DNA of 64,000 bases from Paraburkholderia sp. BL10I2N1 (GTDB lineage Bacteria > Pseudomonadota > Gammaproteobacteria > Burkholderiales > Burkholderiaceae), in contig NZ_SNWA01000002.1 in the NCBI RefSeq assembly GCF_004361815.1, positions 2,418,001 to 2,482,000 on the forward strand. The letters run 5' to 3'. Positions 31,324-41,108 of the stretch are shown piece after piece. The position numbers and the translations under genes are program-made. Position 1 is the stretch's first letter. Each line of letters starts with the position of its first letter. The notes below the pieces were generated by a model. It was not told where the DNA came from. It did not search any database and saw only the letters and a program-made list of their open reading frames with translations.

Positions 31324-32837
31324 CAGTGTGCTGCGGCCAGAATTGGAACGATGTTGAAACGGGTGAGAGAACAGGCAGCAGCGATGGCGGCGCGGCCCAG
31401 ACGCGTGAGGTAGTAGCGGTAGGTATGGGCCACCTTCTTGATCAAGCCGAGTGTGCGCAGTCGCGAGAGCTGTCGGGACAGCACCGGGGCGCTCATGTCC
31501 ACATGCCTGGCCAGATCGGCACGGCGCAGGCCATGCACGTTGAACTCGCCGCGCTGCAAGGCACGCAGCAGTGCTTGCTCGCCGCCGTTGAAGAAGTTGA
31601 GTCCTTTGACCCTGCGCTCATTACTGCCCACGCGGGACTGGCTCAAACGTTGAAGGTCGCGCTCACCTGCGCTGGGGTCATCCAGACTCGACAAAAACGC
31701 GAGGTAGCGCTGGTTGCAGCCCAGCATGATCTCGCGCAGGTCGAACAGGCTGTAGATGGTTTTCCTCAACGCTGCGAGTTCGTAGGTGCTTTGGCCATTC
31801 CTGTGTTCCACCTTGCGGTGGTGTTTGAAGAAGCTCACGTCGTTGATGGTGGTTTCTATCCGCAACACATGGGAGAACTTGTCGTAAACCTTGACGCTGG
31901 CAACGCCCATATGGTGCTTGATGCAGCGTCCCTCGATGCGGGTGGACAGCCGCGAGCCGATCTCCTGCGCCAATTGCGGCGTGACCTTCTTGCCCAGGAA
32001 GCCGGCTACTTTCCCGGCGTGCGCGGCCAGCACCGCCTGACGCGACAGCACGTCGTACAGCGGCACCAGCGTCTGTTGGCTGCGGAACATCAGGTCAGTG
32101 GAATACTCGGCCTGCCGCAGGCTCCAGTGGTAGGTCTGGCCGAACACGTCGAGCACCGGGCACAGCCACTGCGCGTAGCGGTCCAGTCGCTCATGCAGCA
32201 TATCGGGGCTCAGCGCGTCGGCGATGGCCTGTGCACGGTCCATATCGGCAATGCGCAAAAAGGCGTTGTCGGCCTGCACGAACCCGATGCCCTCGCGCTT
32301 GAGCGCACGGGCCACGGCGCCGTGGCCATTGCAGTAGAACTGCAAGCCGAACGGTGCCCAGGTCGGGACCCTGAGGTAGCACAGCCCGAGTTCGTCATCG
32401 ATGAAGTAGAAGTAGTAGTGCAGACACTTGCCCGTCTCGGGGCGCAGGTAGGTCTTGCCGCTGCTCTTGTCGTGCCACGGCTTGTAGCTCGGGCAGGCCT
32501 CCATCGCCGAGATGACGTGCACCAGCCCGGGTGCATCGCCACGCCCCTGCAGCACGCGTGCCACCAGATCTTCCTTGCGGATGTGGCTCTTGTTGACGTG
32601 CTCAATCTCGATGCCGGCGGCAGCGCAGACCTCTTGCGCGCGCACACGGATGCGTTCGCGCAGCGGTTCGGCGAACCTGGCGTAGTCGAATAGGCGAATG
32701 CCGTTGGCGTTCAGAAAACTCGTCATGCCCGCTGCGTAGCACGCGCCAGGCAGCGTGCCCGTGATCAGGATTCGGTCAAAGCACGACAGCACGCCGTGCA
32801 AATTCGCCGCGTAACGCTCAATCAGATCGGCCTTCAT
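31323..32837 (-). CDS. large protein with C-terminal MarR-like winged helix, unknown function
   Basis: A 504-residue protein. Residues about 1-380 form an unrecognised region with conserved-looking patches: CFDRILITGTLPGACYAAGM, H-V-N-K-S-H-I-R-K-E-D-L-V-A-R, G-L-V-H-V-I-S-A-M-E-A-C, a YYFYFIDDELGLCYLRVPTW stretch, and LQFYCNGHGAVARAL. Residues about 420-500 look like a winged helix (L-R-R-A-D-L-A-R-H-V, APVLSRQLSRLRTLGLIKKV, then a wing T-Y-R-Y-Y-L-T). Databases tend to label such proteins MarR regulators, but the large N-terminal part is unlike MarR and may be catalytic. The ATG at 32837 is the first in frame. It stands alone between an RNA-like gap and a broken adhesin. Confidence 0.7.
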   Translation of the reverse strand: MKADLIERYAANLHGVLSCFDRILITGTLPGACYAAGMTSFLNANGIRLFDYARFAEPLRERIRVRAQEVCAAAGIEIEHVNKSHIRKEDLVARVLQGRGDAPGLVHVISAMEACPSYKPWHDKSSGKTYLRPETGKCLHYYFYFIDDELGLCYLRVPTWAPFGLQFYCNGHGAVARALKREGIGFVQADNAFLRIADMDRAQAIADALSPDMLHERLDRYAQWLCPVLDVFGQTYHWSLRQAEYSTDLMFRSQQTLVPLYDVLSRQAVLAAHAGKVAGFLGKKVTPQLAQEIGSRLSTRIEGRCIKHHMGVASVKVYDKFSHVLRIETTINDVSFFKHHRKVEHRNGQSTYELAALRKTIYSLFDLREIMLGCNQRYLAFLSSLDDPSAGERDLQRLSQSRVGSNERRVKGLNFFNGGEQALLRALQRGEFNVHGLRRADLARHVDMSAPVLSRQLSRLRTLGLIKKVAHTYRYYLTRLGRAAIAAACSLTRFNIVPILAAAH

Positions 32838-32907
32838 GGTTCACTTCGGCATCGGCTGGCTATATGGCTACGCATCGTACTACCTGTTTGGTTCCGGCTC
32901 GTCCGGC

Positions 32908-33999
32908 TTAGGCATGCACGATCTCCGAGCGGCCATGGGGCAGTTGCGTGAGAGTAAAGCTAGCGGTGGTACAGCTGCCGTTCATCTGCAACCGCGCGAC
33001 AGTGCCGGATGGGCCGCTTAGGGTGACCATGGTGGTGCCCCCGCCGCCTGTAACCGTGAAACCGGTCGCCTCGGCATCCAGTTCTATCGTGTGGGTCTGC
33101 GCAAAGCCGTCAATGGTCCCTGAAAATGCCCCGGGGCTTCGTCGTTCAAGCCGCGCGCTGGGACCGGAAAAGGCGATCGTCTGAGGGGCTTGAACGTCCT
33201 CAACCGTTGCTACGCCGTTTGACTGCAACTCGATCGTACCGCTGTCGGAGAGTAGTTTTCCAAAGCAGCGCAGGTGGCCGCCTGAAGCGACCGTGATTGT
33301 GCCGGCGTTGTCGATGTCGCCAATAAGGTTCAATGGCTTACCGGCAGTTATCGTCCCGTTGATGACAAAACCCGCGGAAGCGGTCACCGTCCCGTGCCCG
33401 GTCAGTGTCCCCTGATCGTCGATCTCCAGGGCGGTCGTCTCGATTTGCCCGTCGCTCAGCGTTAGCGTTGCATTCACGTAAATCTGCACGCCTGCAGACA
33501 CGGAGCCCTTTCCCCCCCACCGAGAGTGAGCCCGTTCCCATGTGTGGAACCTCAAGCATGTTGGCGACGACGAGGCGCGCATTTTCGCCGTTGACCGACA
33601 CGGAGCCCTGTCCTCCTTGCTGCCCTGCCATGGGCGGCGGTGCCCAACCAATCGCCATGTCCTCCGCGACGACGGAGGCACCTGCGTTGACCTCCAGCGT
33701 TCCGATGCCCTTGCGCCCGACAATCACCTGTCCGCGCGCCACCAGCGTCGCATCCGAGACCGTGACCTGGCCAGTGGCAACCTGGACCTGGTGGTCAATG
33801 TAGTGGGCGTGATTTCCGATTACCAGGGCCCACGGGTAGATGAGCGGGTCGTTGTTCCCGACGGCGACCACCGCACCATTCTTGATGGTCATCTGGCCGT
33901 TGCCCTCCTGGCCAACAGACATGGGCAGATTCCCGCCGTCGACGACGGCGCGCGCTCCCTCTACCAGTAACGTTGCACTAGACCCAGCTACGGATGCGA
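32908..33999 (-). pseudogene. autotransporter-type adhesin passenger, frameshifted and 5'-truncated
   Basis: The two overlapping minus-strand frames are rich in Gly, Val, Thr and Asn repeats typical of a beta-helix passenger (e.g. V-E-G-A-R-A-V-V-D-G-G-N-L-P, G-S-V-S-V-N-G-E-N-A-R-L-V-V-A-N, later NGTITAGKPLNLIGDIDNAG). A run of seven C (33512-33518; G7 in the coding strand) separates them: one G fewer rejoins S-L-S-V-G-G-K-G to S-V-S-A-G-V. The 5' end merges at about 34000 with a transposase fragment, so the signal peptide is lost. No beta-barrel follows. A surface adhesin was here but is no longer exportable. Confidence 0.65.
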
Positions 34000-34004
34000 C
34001 GGGG

Positions 34005-34160
34005 AGAGCGGTATCAGCCAATCCAGGTACTCGCGCCGAATCGTGCCGATGACCCGCTCGCAGATCGCATTGGCGGTCGGCGTCCGGGGTGGCGACTTCA
34101 GCACGGTCAACCCGAGTCGGCTGATGGAATCGTCCAGATGCCGGCCTGTGGTCGCCATGG
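34005..34160 (-). pseudogene. transposase integrase-core fragment
   Basis: The minus-strand frame reads H-L-D-D-S-I-S-R-L-G-L-T-V-L-K-S-P-P-R-T-P-T, ANAICERVIGTIRREYLDWL and I-P-L-S-P. This is the end of an rve (DDE) domain: the glutamate in A-x-C-E-R-V/x-G-T-x-R-R is the third catalytic residue. No start or remaining transposase is present. It is fused directly to the adhesin frame, which marks the break point of that gene. Confidence 0.65.
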
Positions 34161-34280
34161 AAATCCCCTATGAAACATCGATCTCCATGAAAGCTGGGGG
34201 AAGGATTCGTTTTCCTAGAATCGCACCATCGATGTAGACAGGCGACATTCCGCCGCCACAGACAACAACGGAGACTATCG

Positions 34281-35294
34281 ATGACCACGAGCATTCGCAC
34301 GCTGCGCCATATCGCCATCGCTTCCAGCCTGCTATTTGGCCTTGCTTCCCAGCAAGCGATGGCGGCCGACAGCGGCAAAATCACGATCATGGTCGGCGGA
34401 GCCACCAAGATCATCTATCTGCCGGCCAAACTGACCGAACAGCTCGGCTATTTCAAGGACGAAGGGCTCGACGTCGAGGTCCTGTCGCAGCCGGCCGGCG
34501 TTGACGCTGAAAACGAATTGCTGGCTGGCGCTGTGCAGGCTGTTGTCGGTTTCTATGACCACACGATCGATCTGCAAACCAAAGGCAAGGACGTCAAGGC
34601 GATCGTCGTGTTCGGTCAGGTGCCGGGCGAGGTCGAAATGGTGTCGACCAAGGCCGCCGACACGGTCAAATCGATGGCCGATGTCAAGGGCAAGACGCTT
34701 GGCGTGACGGGCCTCGGATCGTCGACAAGCTTTCTTACTCAATACCTTGCCGGACAGCACGGCATCCAGTCGACGGAATACACGATGCTGCCGGTGGGGG
34801 CCGACGCCAGCTTTATCGCGGCAATCAAGCAGGGCCGCATCGACGCTGGCATGACGACCGAGCCCACTGTATCCGCATTGCAGAAGTCCGGCGACGCGAA
34901 GGTGCTCGTCGATATGCGCTCGGTCGAGGGCACGAAGGCGGCGTTGGGCGGCACCTATCCGGCGTCGAGCCTCTATGTGCAAGCGGCGTGGGCTGATGCG
35001 CACAAGGCTGACGCAACCAAGCTTGCGCATGCGTTCGTTCGCACGATGCAGTTCATCCACACGCATAGCGCCGAAGAAATCGCCGCAAAGATGCCCGACG
35101 ACTACCAGAAGGACAAGCCGCTCTACGTGGGTGCACTGAAGGCGTCGCTGCCAATGTTCACGCCGGACGGCAAAATGCCGGCCGACGGTCCGGTGACCGT
35201 GCTGAAGGTGTTGTCGGCGTTCAACCCATCAGTCAAGGGCAAGCACATCGAGCTTGCCAAAACCTATACCAACGAGTTTGTTGAAGCGAAATAA
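34281..35294 (+). CDS. NitT/TauT-type ABC transporter substrate-binding protein
   Basis: A 337-residue periplasmic binding protein. A signal peptide (MTTSIRTLRHIAIASSLLFG, cleaved after AMAA) precedes the mature domain: I-Y-L-P-A-K-L-T-E-Q-L-G-Y-F-K-D-E-G-L-D-V-E, the typical NMT1/SsuA-like first lobe, and LGVTGLGSSTSFLTQYLAGQ. It captures a small organic anion or nitrogen/sulfur source for import; the ligand cannot be told from sequence. CGGAGACTATCG precedes the ATG. It is the first of a complete importer operon with an ATPase and a permease downstream. Confidence 0.88.
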   Translation: MTTSIRTLRHIAIASSLLFGLASQQAMAADSGKITIMVGGATKIIYLPAKLTEQLGYFKDEGLDVEVLSQPAGVDAENELLAGAVQAVVGFYDHTIDLQTKGKDVKAIVVFGQVPGEVEMVSTKAADTVKSMADVKGKTLGVTGLGSSTSFLTQYLAGQHGIQSTEYTMLPVGADASFIAAIKQGRIDAGMTTEPTVSALQKSGDAKVLVDMRSVEGTKAALGGTYPASSLYVQAAWADAHKADATKLAHAFVRTMQFIHTHSAEEIAAKMPDDYQKDKPLYVGALKASLPMFTPDGKMPADGPVTVLKVLSAFNPSVKGKHIELAKTYTNEFVEAK

Positions 35295-35398
35295 GTCAGC
35301 GCTTGCCGGTCGCGTTGCATCTGCATCCGATGCGGCCGGATTTCGTTGCGCTTCCGGTGCCGCGTTCGCGGCACCGGCCACTTCCACGGATGTTCCTG

Positions 35399-36193
35399 AT
35401 GAACCACGCTGTTTCCCGAGACACCCCTGTGATTGAGTTCCGCTCGGTCTCATGCCGTTTCATTTCCCCGGACGGCAAGGCGACGATCGCGTTACGCGAT
35501 TTCAGCATGTCGGTGGCGAGAGGCGAATTCGTCGCCGTCGTCGGACCGACGGGCTGCGGCAAGTCGACCACGCTCAGCATGATCACGGGCCTCCTGAAGC
35601 CGACCACCGGCGAAGTGCGCATCATGGGCGCGCCGGTCGATGGCATCGATCCGCGCATCGGCTTCGTGTTTCAGGCGGACGCCGTGTTTCCGTGGCGTTC
35701 GGTGCTCGATAACGTCGCGGCGGGTCCGCTGTATCGCGGGCGCTCGAAATCGGCGGCCTACGACGAGGCCAATGAATGGCTGCGCCGCGTGGGTCTCGAC
35801 AAGTTCGGCAAGCACTATCCGCATCAACTGTCGGGCGGGATGCGCAAGCGCGTCGCGCTGGCGCAGACCTTCATCAACAAGCCGGAAATCCTGCTGATGG
35901 ACGAGCCGTTCTCCGCGCTCGACATGCAGACCCGCACGCTGATGCAGGACGAGCTGCTGCAGCTGTGGTCAGGCACGGGCTCGGTCGTGTTCGTCACGCA
36001 CGATCTCGAGGAAGCGATTGCGCTCGCCGACCGTGTGTTCGTGCTGACCGCGCGGCCCGCGACGCTCAAGAAGGTGTATGAGATCGACCTGCCGCGTCCG
36101 CGCGTCACCTCGGAGATCCGCTACGAGCCGCGCTTCATCGAGATCTCACGCGACATCTGGCACGACCTGCGCGAAGAAGTGCAGATCGGTTAA
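35399..36193 (+). CDS. NitT/TauT-type ABC transporter ATPase
   Basis: The nucleotide-binding subunit. Motifs are complete: Walker A VVGPTGCGKSTT, Q-loop VFQADAVFPWRS, signature LSGGMRKRVALAQ, Walker B LLMDEPFSALD and the switch histidine in VFVTHDLEEA. Q-A-D-x-x-F-P-W and the D-L-E-E-A-I-A-L-A-D-R tail are typical of the SsuB/TauB group. The frame is open from 35303. ATG 35399 (MNHAVSRDTPVIEFRSVSCR) gives 264 residues and removes an unlikely N-terminal extension, but no strong ribosome binding site decides the start. It powers uptake with the permease that begins 25 bp after its stop. Confidence 0.88.
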   Translation: MNHAVSRDTPVIEFRSVSCRFISPDGKATIALRDFSMSVARGEFVAVVGPTGCGKSTTLSMITGLLKPTTGEVRIMGAPVDGIDPRIGFVFQADAVFPWRSVLDNVAAGPLYRGRSKSAAYDEANEWLRRVGLDKFGKHYPHQLSGGMRKRVALAQTFINKPEILLMDEPFSALDMQTRTLMQDELLQLWSGTGSVVFVTHDLEEAIALADRVFVLTARPATLKKVYEIDLPRPRVTSEIRYEPRFIEISRDIWHDLREEVQIG

Positions 36194-36218
36194 TCAAGCA
36201 AAGCGGAGCACATCAGGC

Positions 36219-37079
36219 ATGTCCACCCCTCAACAAACGATGCCCGCGGGCATCGACCCCACGTCGCTCGCGCAGGTCGAGCGCGTCGCGCAAAAGCGTA
36301 TCCGTCAGCGTCACGCGCTGGTGGTTTCGCTGCGCATTCTGGTGCTGGTCGTCGTGCTCGGCGGCTGGGAACTGTCCGCACGGCTCAAGTGGATCGATCC
36401 GTTCTTCTTCTCGATGCCCTCGGCGATCTTCGCGCAGATCGTCGACTGGTTCGTGAACGGCACCTCGCAAGGGCCGCTTCTGACCCAAGTCTGGGTGACG
36501 CTCGAAGAAACCGGTCTGGGCTTCATCATCGGCTCGGTGGCGGGCATCTTCTGCGGCATCGTGCTGGGCCGCAACAAGCTGCTGTCCGACGTGTTCAGCC
36601 TCTACATCAAGATCGCCAACTCGATTCCGCGCGTCGTGCTCGGCTCGGTGTTCGTGATTGCGCTGGGTCTCGGGATGGCGTCGAAGGTGGCGCTGGCGGT
36701 CGTGATGGTGTTTTTCGTCGTGTTTGCCAACGCGTTCCAGGGCGTGTGTGAAGCCGACCGCTACATGATCGCGAACGCGCAGATTCTGGGCGCATCGCGC
36801 CGTCAGGTGACGACATCGGTGGTGATTCCGTCGGCGCTCAGCTGGATTCTGGCCAGCCTGCACGTGAGCTTTGGCTTCGCGCTGGTCGGTGCGGTGGTGG
36901 GCGAGTTCCTGGGTTCGAAGCAGGGCATCGGGCTGCTGATCTCGACCGCGCAGGGCGCGTTCAACGCGAGTGGCGTATTCGCGGCGATGATCGTGCTCGC
37001 GGTGGTGGCGCTTACGGCGGACTATCTGCTCACCACACTGGAAAAGCGTCTGTTGAAGTGGAGACCCGCGGCATTCTGA
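36219..37079 (+). CDS. NitT/TauT-type ABC transporter permease
   Basis: A 286-residue inner-membrane permease. A hydrophilic N-terminus (MSTPQQTMPAGIDPTSLAQV) is followed by about six transmembrane helices. The EAA loop that docks on the ATPase is F-Q-G-V-C-E-A-D-R-Y-M-I-A-N-A-Q-I-L-G-A-S-R-R-Q, with the conserved E-A-x3-G-A-S pattern. Helices include L-V-V-V-L-G-G-W-E-L and ALVGAVVGEFLGSKQGIGLL. The start has a spaced GGAGCA upstream. It forms the channel of the importer encoded by the three consecutive genes. The region 37080-37321 downstream shows no gene apart from the porin promoter area. Confidence 0.88.
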   Translation: MSTPQQTMPAGIDPTSLAQVERVAQKRIRQRHALVVSLRILVLVVVLGGWELSARLKWIDPFFFSMPSAIFAQIVDWFVNGTSQGPLLTQVWVTLEETGLGFIIGSVAGIFCGIVLGRNKLLSDVFSLYIKIANSIPRVVLGSVFVIALGLGMASKVALAVVMVFFVVFANAFQGVCEADRYMIANAQILGASRRQVTTSVVIPSALSWILASLHVSFGFALVGAVVGEFLGSKQGIGLLISTAQGAFNASGVFAAMIVLAVVALTADYLLTTLEKRLLKWRPAAF

Positions 37080-37321
37080 TCTTCAAGGGGGTGGAAGGAT
37101 ACCCATTCTGCGCAGCAAAGATGCCACGTAGTTAATGCCGGTTCTGTGATGTATATCAGTGAATGCACTTAGTGGTACAGACGAGACAGGAAAGGTGGCT
37201 GAAGGATTGAGATGACTAGGATTGCGCTCATCCGCTGACATGGGACGTCACTGGGTATTCGGACCGCGGTTGCAGCGTGCAACAGAAGCGATATTTTGTG
37301 TAGTAATTAGAGGAGACGATC

Positions 37322-38449
37322 TTGAAGAAAAAGTATCTGGCTTTGACCGTTACGGCAGGGGCCTTTGCAGCTACCGGCGCGCACGCTCAGTCAAGCGTTC
37401 AGCTTTATGGCCTGATGGATCTGAGCGTACCAACCTATCAGTCGCACGCGAATGCGAACGGCGATCACGTGATCGGCATGGGTATTGGCGGCGAACCGTG
37501 GTTCAGCGGCAGCCGCTGGGGTCTGAAGGGGGCGGAGGACATCGGTGGGGGTTCGAAGATCATTTTCCGGCTGGAGAGTGAATTTCGCGTGAGCGATGGC
37601 AAGATGGAAGACCCGGGCCAGATCTTCGATCGTGACGCGTGGGTAGGCATCCAGAACGACACGTTCGGCAAGATCACGGCGGGGTTCCAGAACACCATCG
37701 CTCGCGACGCATCGACAATTTATGGCGATCCGTATGGCTCGGCCCAACTGACCACCGAAGAAGGTGGCTGGACCAATGCGAACAACTTCAAGCAGATGAT
37801 TTTCTACGCGGCCAGCGCAACAGGCACGCGCTATGAAAATGGCCTCGCGTGGAAGAAACTGTTCAGCAACGGTATCTTCGCCAGTGCGGGCTACGCGTTC
37901 GGTAACTCAACGAGTTTCGGTACCAACGCCAACTACCAGGCAGCGCTCGGGTACAACGGCGGCCCGTTCAATGTGTCGGGCTTCTATAGCCACGTGAACC
38001 GCGAAGGTTTCACCAACCAGTCGTTCTCGGTCGGTGGCAATTACACTTTCGGCATCTTGCGCACCAACGCCGGTTACTTCCGTTACCTGGGTAATCAGGG
38101 TACGCTCGGCCAGCGTCAGGACAACGCGTGGACAGTGTCGCTCAAGCTTTCGCCGAAGGGTCCGTTCGACTATCAACTCGGCTATCAGCAGATGCGCACG
38201 AAGAACGCCGCGTACAACATCGATGGCGATATCCCGAACGCGAACCTTGGCGCTTTTGACCCGACGTCGGCCCTCCACAACGGCTGGAAGGAGACGCTGT
38301 ACTGGTCGGCCTTCTATCACCTGTCGAAGCGCACGGAAGTGTATGTGGCGGGTGACTACATGAAGCTTCATGGCGGCTACACAGTCGGAACCACCTTTGG
38401 TGCGACCAACCAGCTCGAACTGACCACAGGCATTCGCACCCGTTTCTGA
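37322..38449 (+). CDS. outer-membrane general porin (Gram-negative trimeric type)
   Basis: A 375-residue porin. The signal peptide is [20 protein letters not shown] with cleavage after AHAQ, followed by [11 protein letters not shown], the first strand of Burkholderia OmpC-like porins. The R-W-G-L-K-G motif and F-R-L-E-S-E-F barrel strands follow. The last residues ([10 protein letters not shown]) end in the terminal phenylalanine required for barrel assembly. The start is TTG (37322), with AGAGGAGACGATC ideally placed; there is no ATG nearby in frame. It forms a 16-stranded diffusion channel for small solutes. It could supply substrates to the importer upstream. Confidence 0.9.
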   Translation: MKKKYLALTVTAGAFAATGAHAQSSVQLYGLMDLSVPTYQSHANANGDHVIGMGIGGEPWFSGSRWGLKGAEDIGGGSKIIFRLESEFRVSDGKMEDPGQIFDRDAWVGIQNDTFGKITAGFQNTIARDASTIYGDPYGSAQLTTEEGGWTNANNFKQMIFYAASATGTRYENGLAWKKLFSNGIFASAGYAFGNSTSFGTNANYQAALGYNGGPFNVSGFYSHVNREGFTNQSFSVGGNYTFGILRTNAGYFRYLGNQGTLGQRQDNAWTVSLKLSPKGPFDYQLGYQQMRTKNAAYNIDGDIPNANLGAFDPTSALHNGWKETLYWSAFYHLSKRTEVYVAGDYMKLHGGYTVGTTFGATNQLELTTGIRTRF

Positions 38450-38500
38450 TCCGGGAATCAGCTTCGCGCTGGTCGTTTCATCGATGTGCTCCTACTGGCG

Positions 38501-38532
38501 GCGGCGGACTTATCCGACCGCCGCATTTTTTC
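38501..38532 (+). terminator. Rho-independent terminator of the porin gene
   Basis: GCGGCGG-ACTTATCCGA-CCGCCGC forms a perfect 7-bp stem followed by ATTTTTTCT. It lies 52 bp after the porin stop and just before the chemotaxis receptor. Confidence 0.85.
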
Positions 38533-38558
38533 TGTTTAGCGGGTCGGGGGAAGCAGCC

Positions 38559-40184
38559 ATGTTCAGAACTACTACTATCCGGACGGCTCTAACGATCACG
38601 ATCGCTGGCTACACGGCCGCGCTGATGCTCGTGATCGCAACATCGATCGCCAGCCTGAAAACGGCCAACACGGCGCTCGACAGGTTGTACAGCGAGGAAA
38701 CGGCCGCGCTGCGACATCTTACCGCCAGCAGCGAAGCGCTCCTGCAGGTGCGGGTCGATCTCGGTGCGTACGAAACGCTCGTCGCACAGGGAAAACCGAC
38801 CGAGGCCGTGCTGGCGCGAGTGCACGCCGGGCAGGCTGACAGCGATCGCGAACTGGCTGCCTATGCCGCGCAGCCGCCCTCGAATGAGGTTGAGAGGAAG
38901 CTGGGCGACGCGCTGCGCGCGAAGCGCGAGGTGTTGATGAAACAGGCGCTTGCGCCTGAAATCGCGGCGCTCGACCAGAACGATTTCATGTCGTTCCGGA
39001 CGACGCAGCGGCAGGCACCCGACACATTGTTCAGTGACTACAGGAGCGCCGCGCTCGCGCTGGAGGATTTTCAGGCAGAGCAGCAAAAGTCGCGTTTTGC
39101 GTCGGCACAACAGCATTTCCACATGCTCCTCTGGCTGTTCGGCGCAATTGGGTCCGCTGCGATCGTGCTGGGTCTGTTCGCACGCTTCATGCTGACGGCG
39201 TCGATCGTGCGGCCCATTAATCAGGCGATTCGTCATTTCGAGCGCATCGCGTCTGGAGACCTGACAAGCGCGATTGATACGCTGCGCGCCAACGAAATGG
39301 GCCGGTTGATGACCGCGCTTGCCCGGATGCAGGCAGCGCTCGCCGGTGCCGTGAACCAGGTGCGGCAAGGGACGGCAGCGATCACGCACGGCGTCCGCGA
39401 AATCGCGAGCGGCAATGCCGACCTGTCGACCCGGACCGAGCAGCAGGCGGCGACCCTGGAGGAGACCGCATCGAGCATGGAAGAGTTGACTGCCACTGTC
39501 CGGCAAAATGCCGACAACGCGCGGCAGGCCAGCGCGCTCGCGGAAAACGCGTCGGAGATCGCGGCGCGCGGCGGCGACGTCGTCGGCCAGGTTGTCGACG
39601 TGATCGCGGACATGTCATCGAGTTCAAGTCGGATCGTCGATATCATTGGTGCGATCGAGGGCATCGCGTTCCAAACCAACATCCTCGCGTTGAATGCAGC
39701 CGTCGAAGCTGCGAGGGCCGGCGAAGAGGGACGCGGCTTCGCAGTGGTCGCGAGCGAAGTGCGCGCGCTCGCGCAACGCTCGGCCGCTGCTGCGAAAGAG
39801 ATCAGAGAGCTGATCGGCGATTCGGTTGCCAAGGTGCAGAACGGCAGCGAACTCGCGGCTCGCGCAGGCATGACGATGGCAGAAATCGTCAGGGCGGCAC
39901 GCAACGTCACTGGCATTGTCAGCGAAATCAGCGTGGCCTCGGAAGAACAGTCACGCGGTATCGACCAGATCAACCGTGCGGTGACGCAGATGGATAACGC
40001 GACCCAGCAGAACGCCGCATTGGTGGAGCAGGCAGCCGCGGCCGCTGCGTCGCTGGAAGAACAGGCGCGCGCTCTCGACGGCGCAGTGGCGGTTTTCCGG
40101 CTGGATGAAAAAGCGGAGGCGCCTGCCGGGAAACTCGGACAGCAGAACTGGACGGCGCTCCAGCCATCAACCGTATTCGCATGA
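38559..40184 (+). CDS. methyl-accepting chemotaxis protein
   Basis: A 541-residue receptor. The first transmembrane helix is at about residues 10-32 ([17 protein letters not shown]). A four-helix-bundle-type periplasmic sensor of about 155 residues follows, then the second helix at about 190-212 and a HAMP domain ([18 protein letters not shown]). The cytoplasmic signalling domain has the methylation region [20 protein letters not shown] and the hairpin [21 protein letters not shown], both hallmarks. There is no C-terminal CheR-binding pentapeptide. The ligand is unknown. GGGGGAAGCAGCC precedes the ATG. Confidence 0.93.
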   Translation: MFRTTTIRTALTITIAGYTAALMLVIATSIASLKTANTALDRLYSEETAALRHLTASSEALLQVRVDLGAYETLVAQGKPTEAVLARVHAGQADSDRELAAYAAQPPSNEVERKLGDALRAKREVLMKQALAPEIAALDQNDFMSFRTTQRQAPDTLFSDYRSAALALEDFQAEQQKSRFASAQQHFHMLLWLFGAIGSAAIVLGLFARFMLTASIVRPINQAIRHFERIASGDLTSAIDTLRANEMGRLMTALARMQAALAGAVNQVRQGTAAITHGVREIASGNADLSTRTEQQAATLEETASSMEELTATVRQNADNARQASALAENASEIAARGGDVVGQVVDVIADMSSSSSRIVDIIGAIEGIAFQTNILALNAAVEAARAGEEGRGFAVVASEVRALAQRSAAAAKEIRELIGDSVAKVQNGSELAARAGMTMAEIVRAARNVTGIVSEISVASEEQSRGIDQINRAVTQMDNATQQNAALVEQAAAAAASLEEQARALDGAVAVFRLDEKAEAPAGKLGQQNWTALQPSTVFA

Positions 40185-40519
40185 CGACAGCCGACTGCAG
40201 CGAACACTATCTGATCAGGGGCCTCACGCACCACCGGAAGGTATTCCGCCCGAGCGACTGGGCCGAGCGTCTGATGGGCGTCATCGTTCTCTTCGTCGGG
40301 GAGCGTCGGCCCGGCGTTCACATTGCCTCAACGCGGCTCGCCATGCCTCTCGTCGACACCGGCGTTAAATGCCTGATTGTTTCCAGTGAACTCCGGAGAG
40401 TGTGCCCTGAAGCGTTTGATTTCGTTGTCCGGTTTGCAGAAGATAATGATCTGCCAGTGGACAGTCGTTTGACGTCCAGCGACGGGGCTCGCCAGTCGAG
40501 TCCGGCGCCGGCTGGCTGA
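40181..40519 (+). CDS. DUF3579-family protein
   Basis: A 112-residue cytosolic protein. Its start overlaps the chemotaxis receptor stop (ATGA), so the two are translationally coupled. The product has [22 protein letters not shown], then [11 protein letters not shown] and [15 protein letters not shown]. This is the pattern of DUF3579, a short beta-proteobacterial family without known function. Its coupling to a chemoreceptor is worth noting and might indicate a role in receptor function, which is only an inference. The stretch 40520-40797 after it shows no gene. Confidence 0.7.
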   Translation: MTTADCSEHYLIRGLTHHRKVFRPSDWAERLMGVIVLFVGERRPGVHIASTRLAMPLVDTGVKCLIVSSELRRVCPEAFDFVVRFAEDNDLPVDSRLTSSDGARQSSPAPAG

Positions 40520-40797
40520 TTTGCGCCCTATTGGTACGGCGCTGCCTCTCGCGGGCCAGGCCATGCGATGGCCGAGTCCGCCACAGTCCAACCTGCCGCG
40601 TTGATCTGCGGTCCATGCAACAGGACTGCGCGATACGCAGGAGATGCACGATGAACGCCCGAGCGGCGGGCCATGGCCCGCACACTCGGGCGCTCGGTCG
40701 CGACCGTGAGCCCGTCGCGTCCGCCCGTTGTGCGGGTCTTGCCCGTGTACAGCACGTTGTCGATTCGAGTCGTGATGAACTCCTTGTCGCGGTGCCA

Positions 40798-41073
40798 TCA
40801 GTGATGCGAGTAGGTGAAGAAAGGATCGCGGGCCGCGAGCCGCGTACCCGACTGCGATGTCGTATCGGACATGCCGCCGAACGCCCGCGTGCCGTGATCG
40901 GCGTTGCCCTGATCGATGATGATTGTCTGGCTATTCAGGCCGCGTTGCGACGCGGGCGCGCCTGTGATCGGGTCGTAGTGCGGGGCCGGACCGTAGCCGC
41001 TGCTGGCGAAGGCGGAGCCGGTCGCAACTGCACTGGCTCCGATGAGGAAGGCGGCGATGAGATGCCTGTTCAT
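40798..41073 (-). CDS. small secreted protein, 91 residues
   Basis: A signal peptide (MNRHLIAAFLIGASAVATGS, cleaved near AFA) is followed by a polar mature part with S-S-G-Y-G-P-A-P-H-Y-D-P-I-T-G-A-P-A-S-Q-R-G-L. It resembles small periplasmic proteins that are abundant in Burkholderia, but I cannot name a family with confidence. It lies 35 bp downstream of a DUF4148 gene on the same strand, and the two are likely co-transcribed. The mature part is rich in Ser, Thr and Gly and has no cysteine. Confidence 0.65.
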   Translation of the reverse strand: MNRHLIAAFLIGASAVATGSAFASSGYGPAPHYDPITGAPASQRGLNSQTIIIDQGNADHGTRAFGGMSDTTSQSGTRLAARDPFFTYSHH

Positions 41074-41108
41074 GATGGGACCTCGGATAAGTATGTCGAT
41101 GTGCAGGT

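Noticed and set aside
31326..32693. A 455-codon plus-strand open frame opposite the 504-residue gene
   Set aside because: Both strands are open, but only the minus-strand product has a plausible domain and start. The plus-strand one is rich in Val, Gln and Arg in shadow-like patterns.
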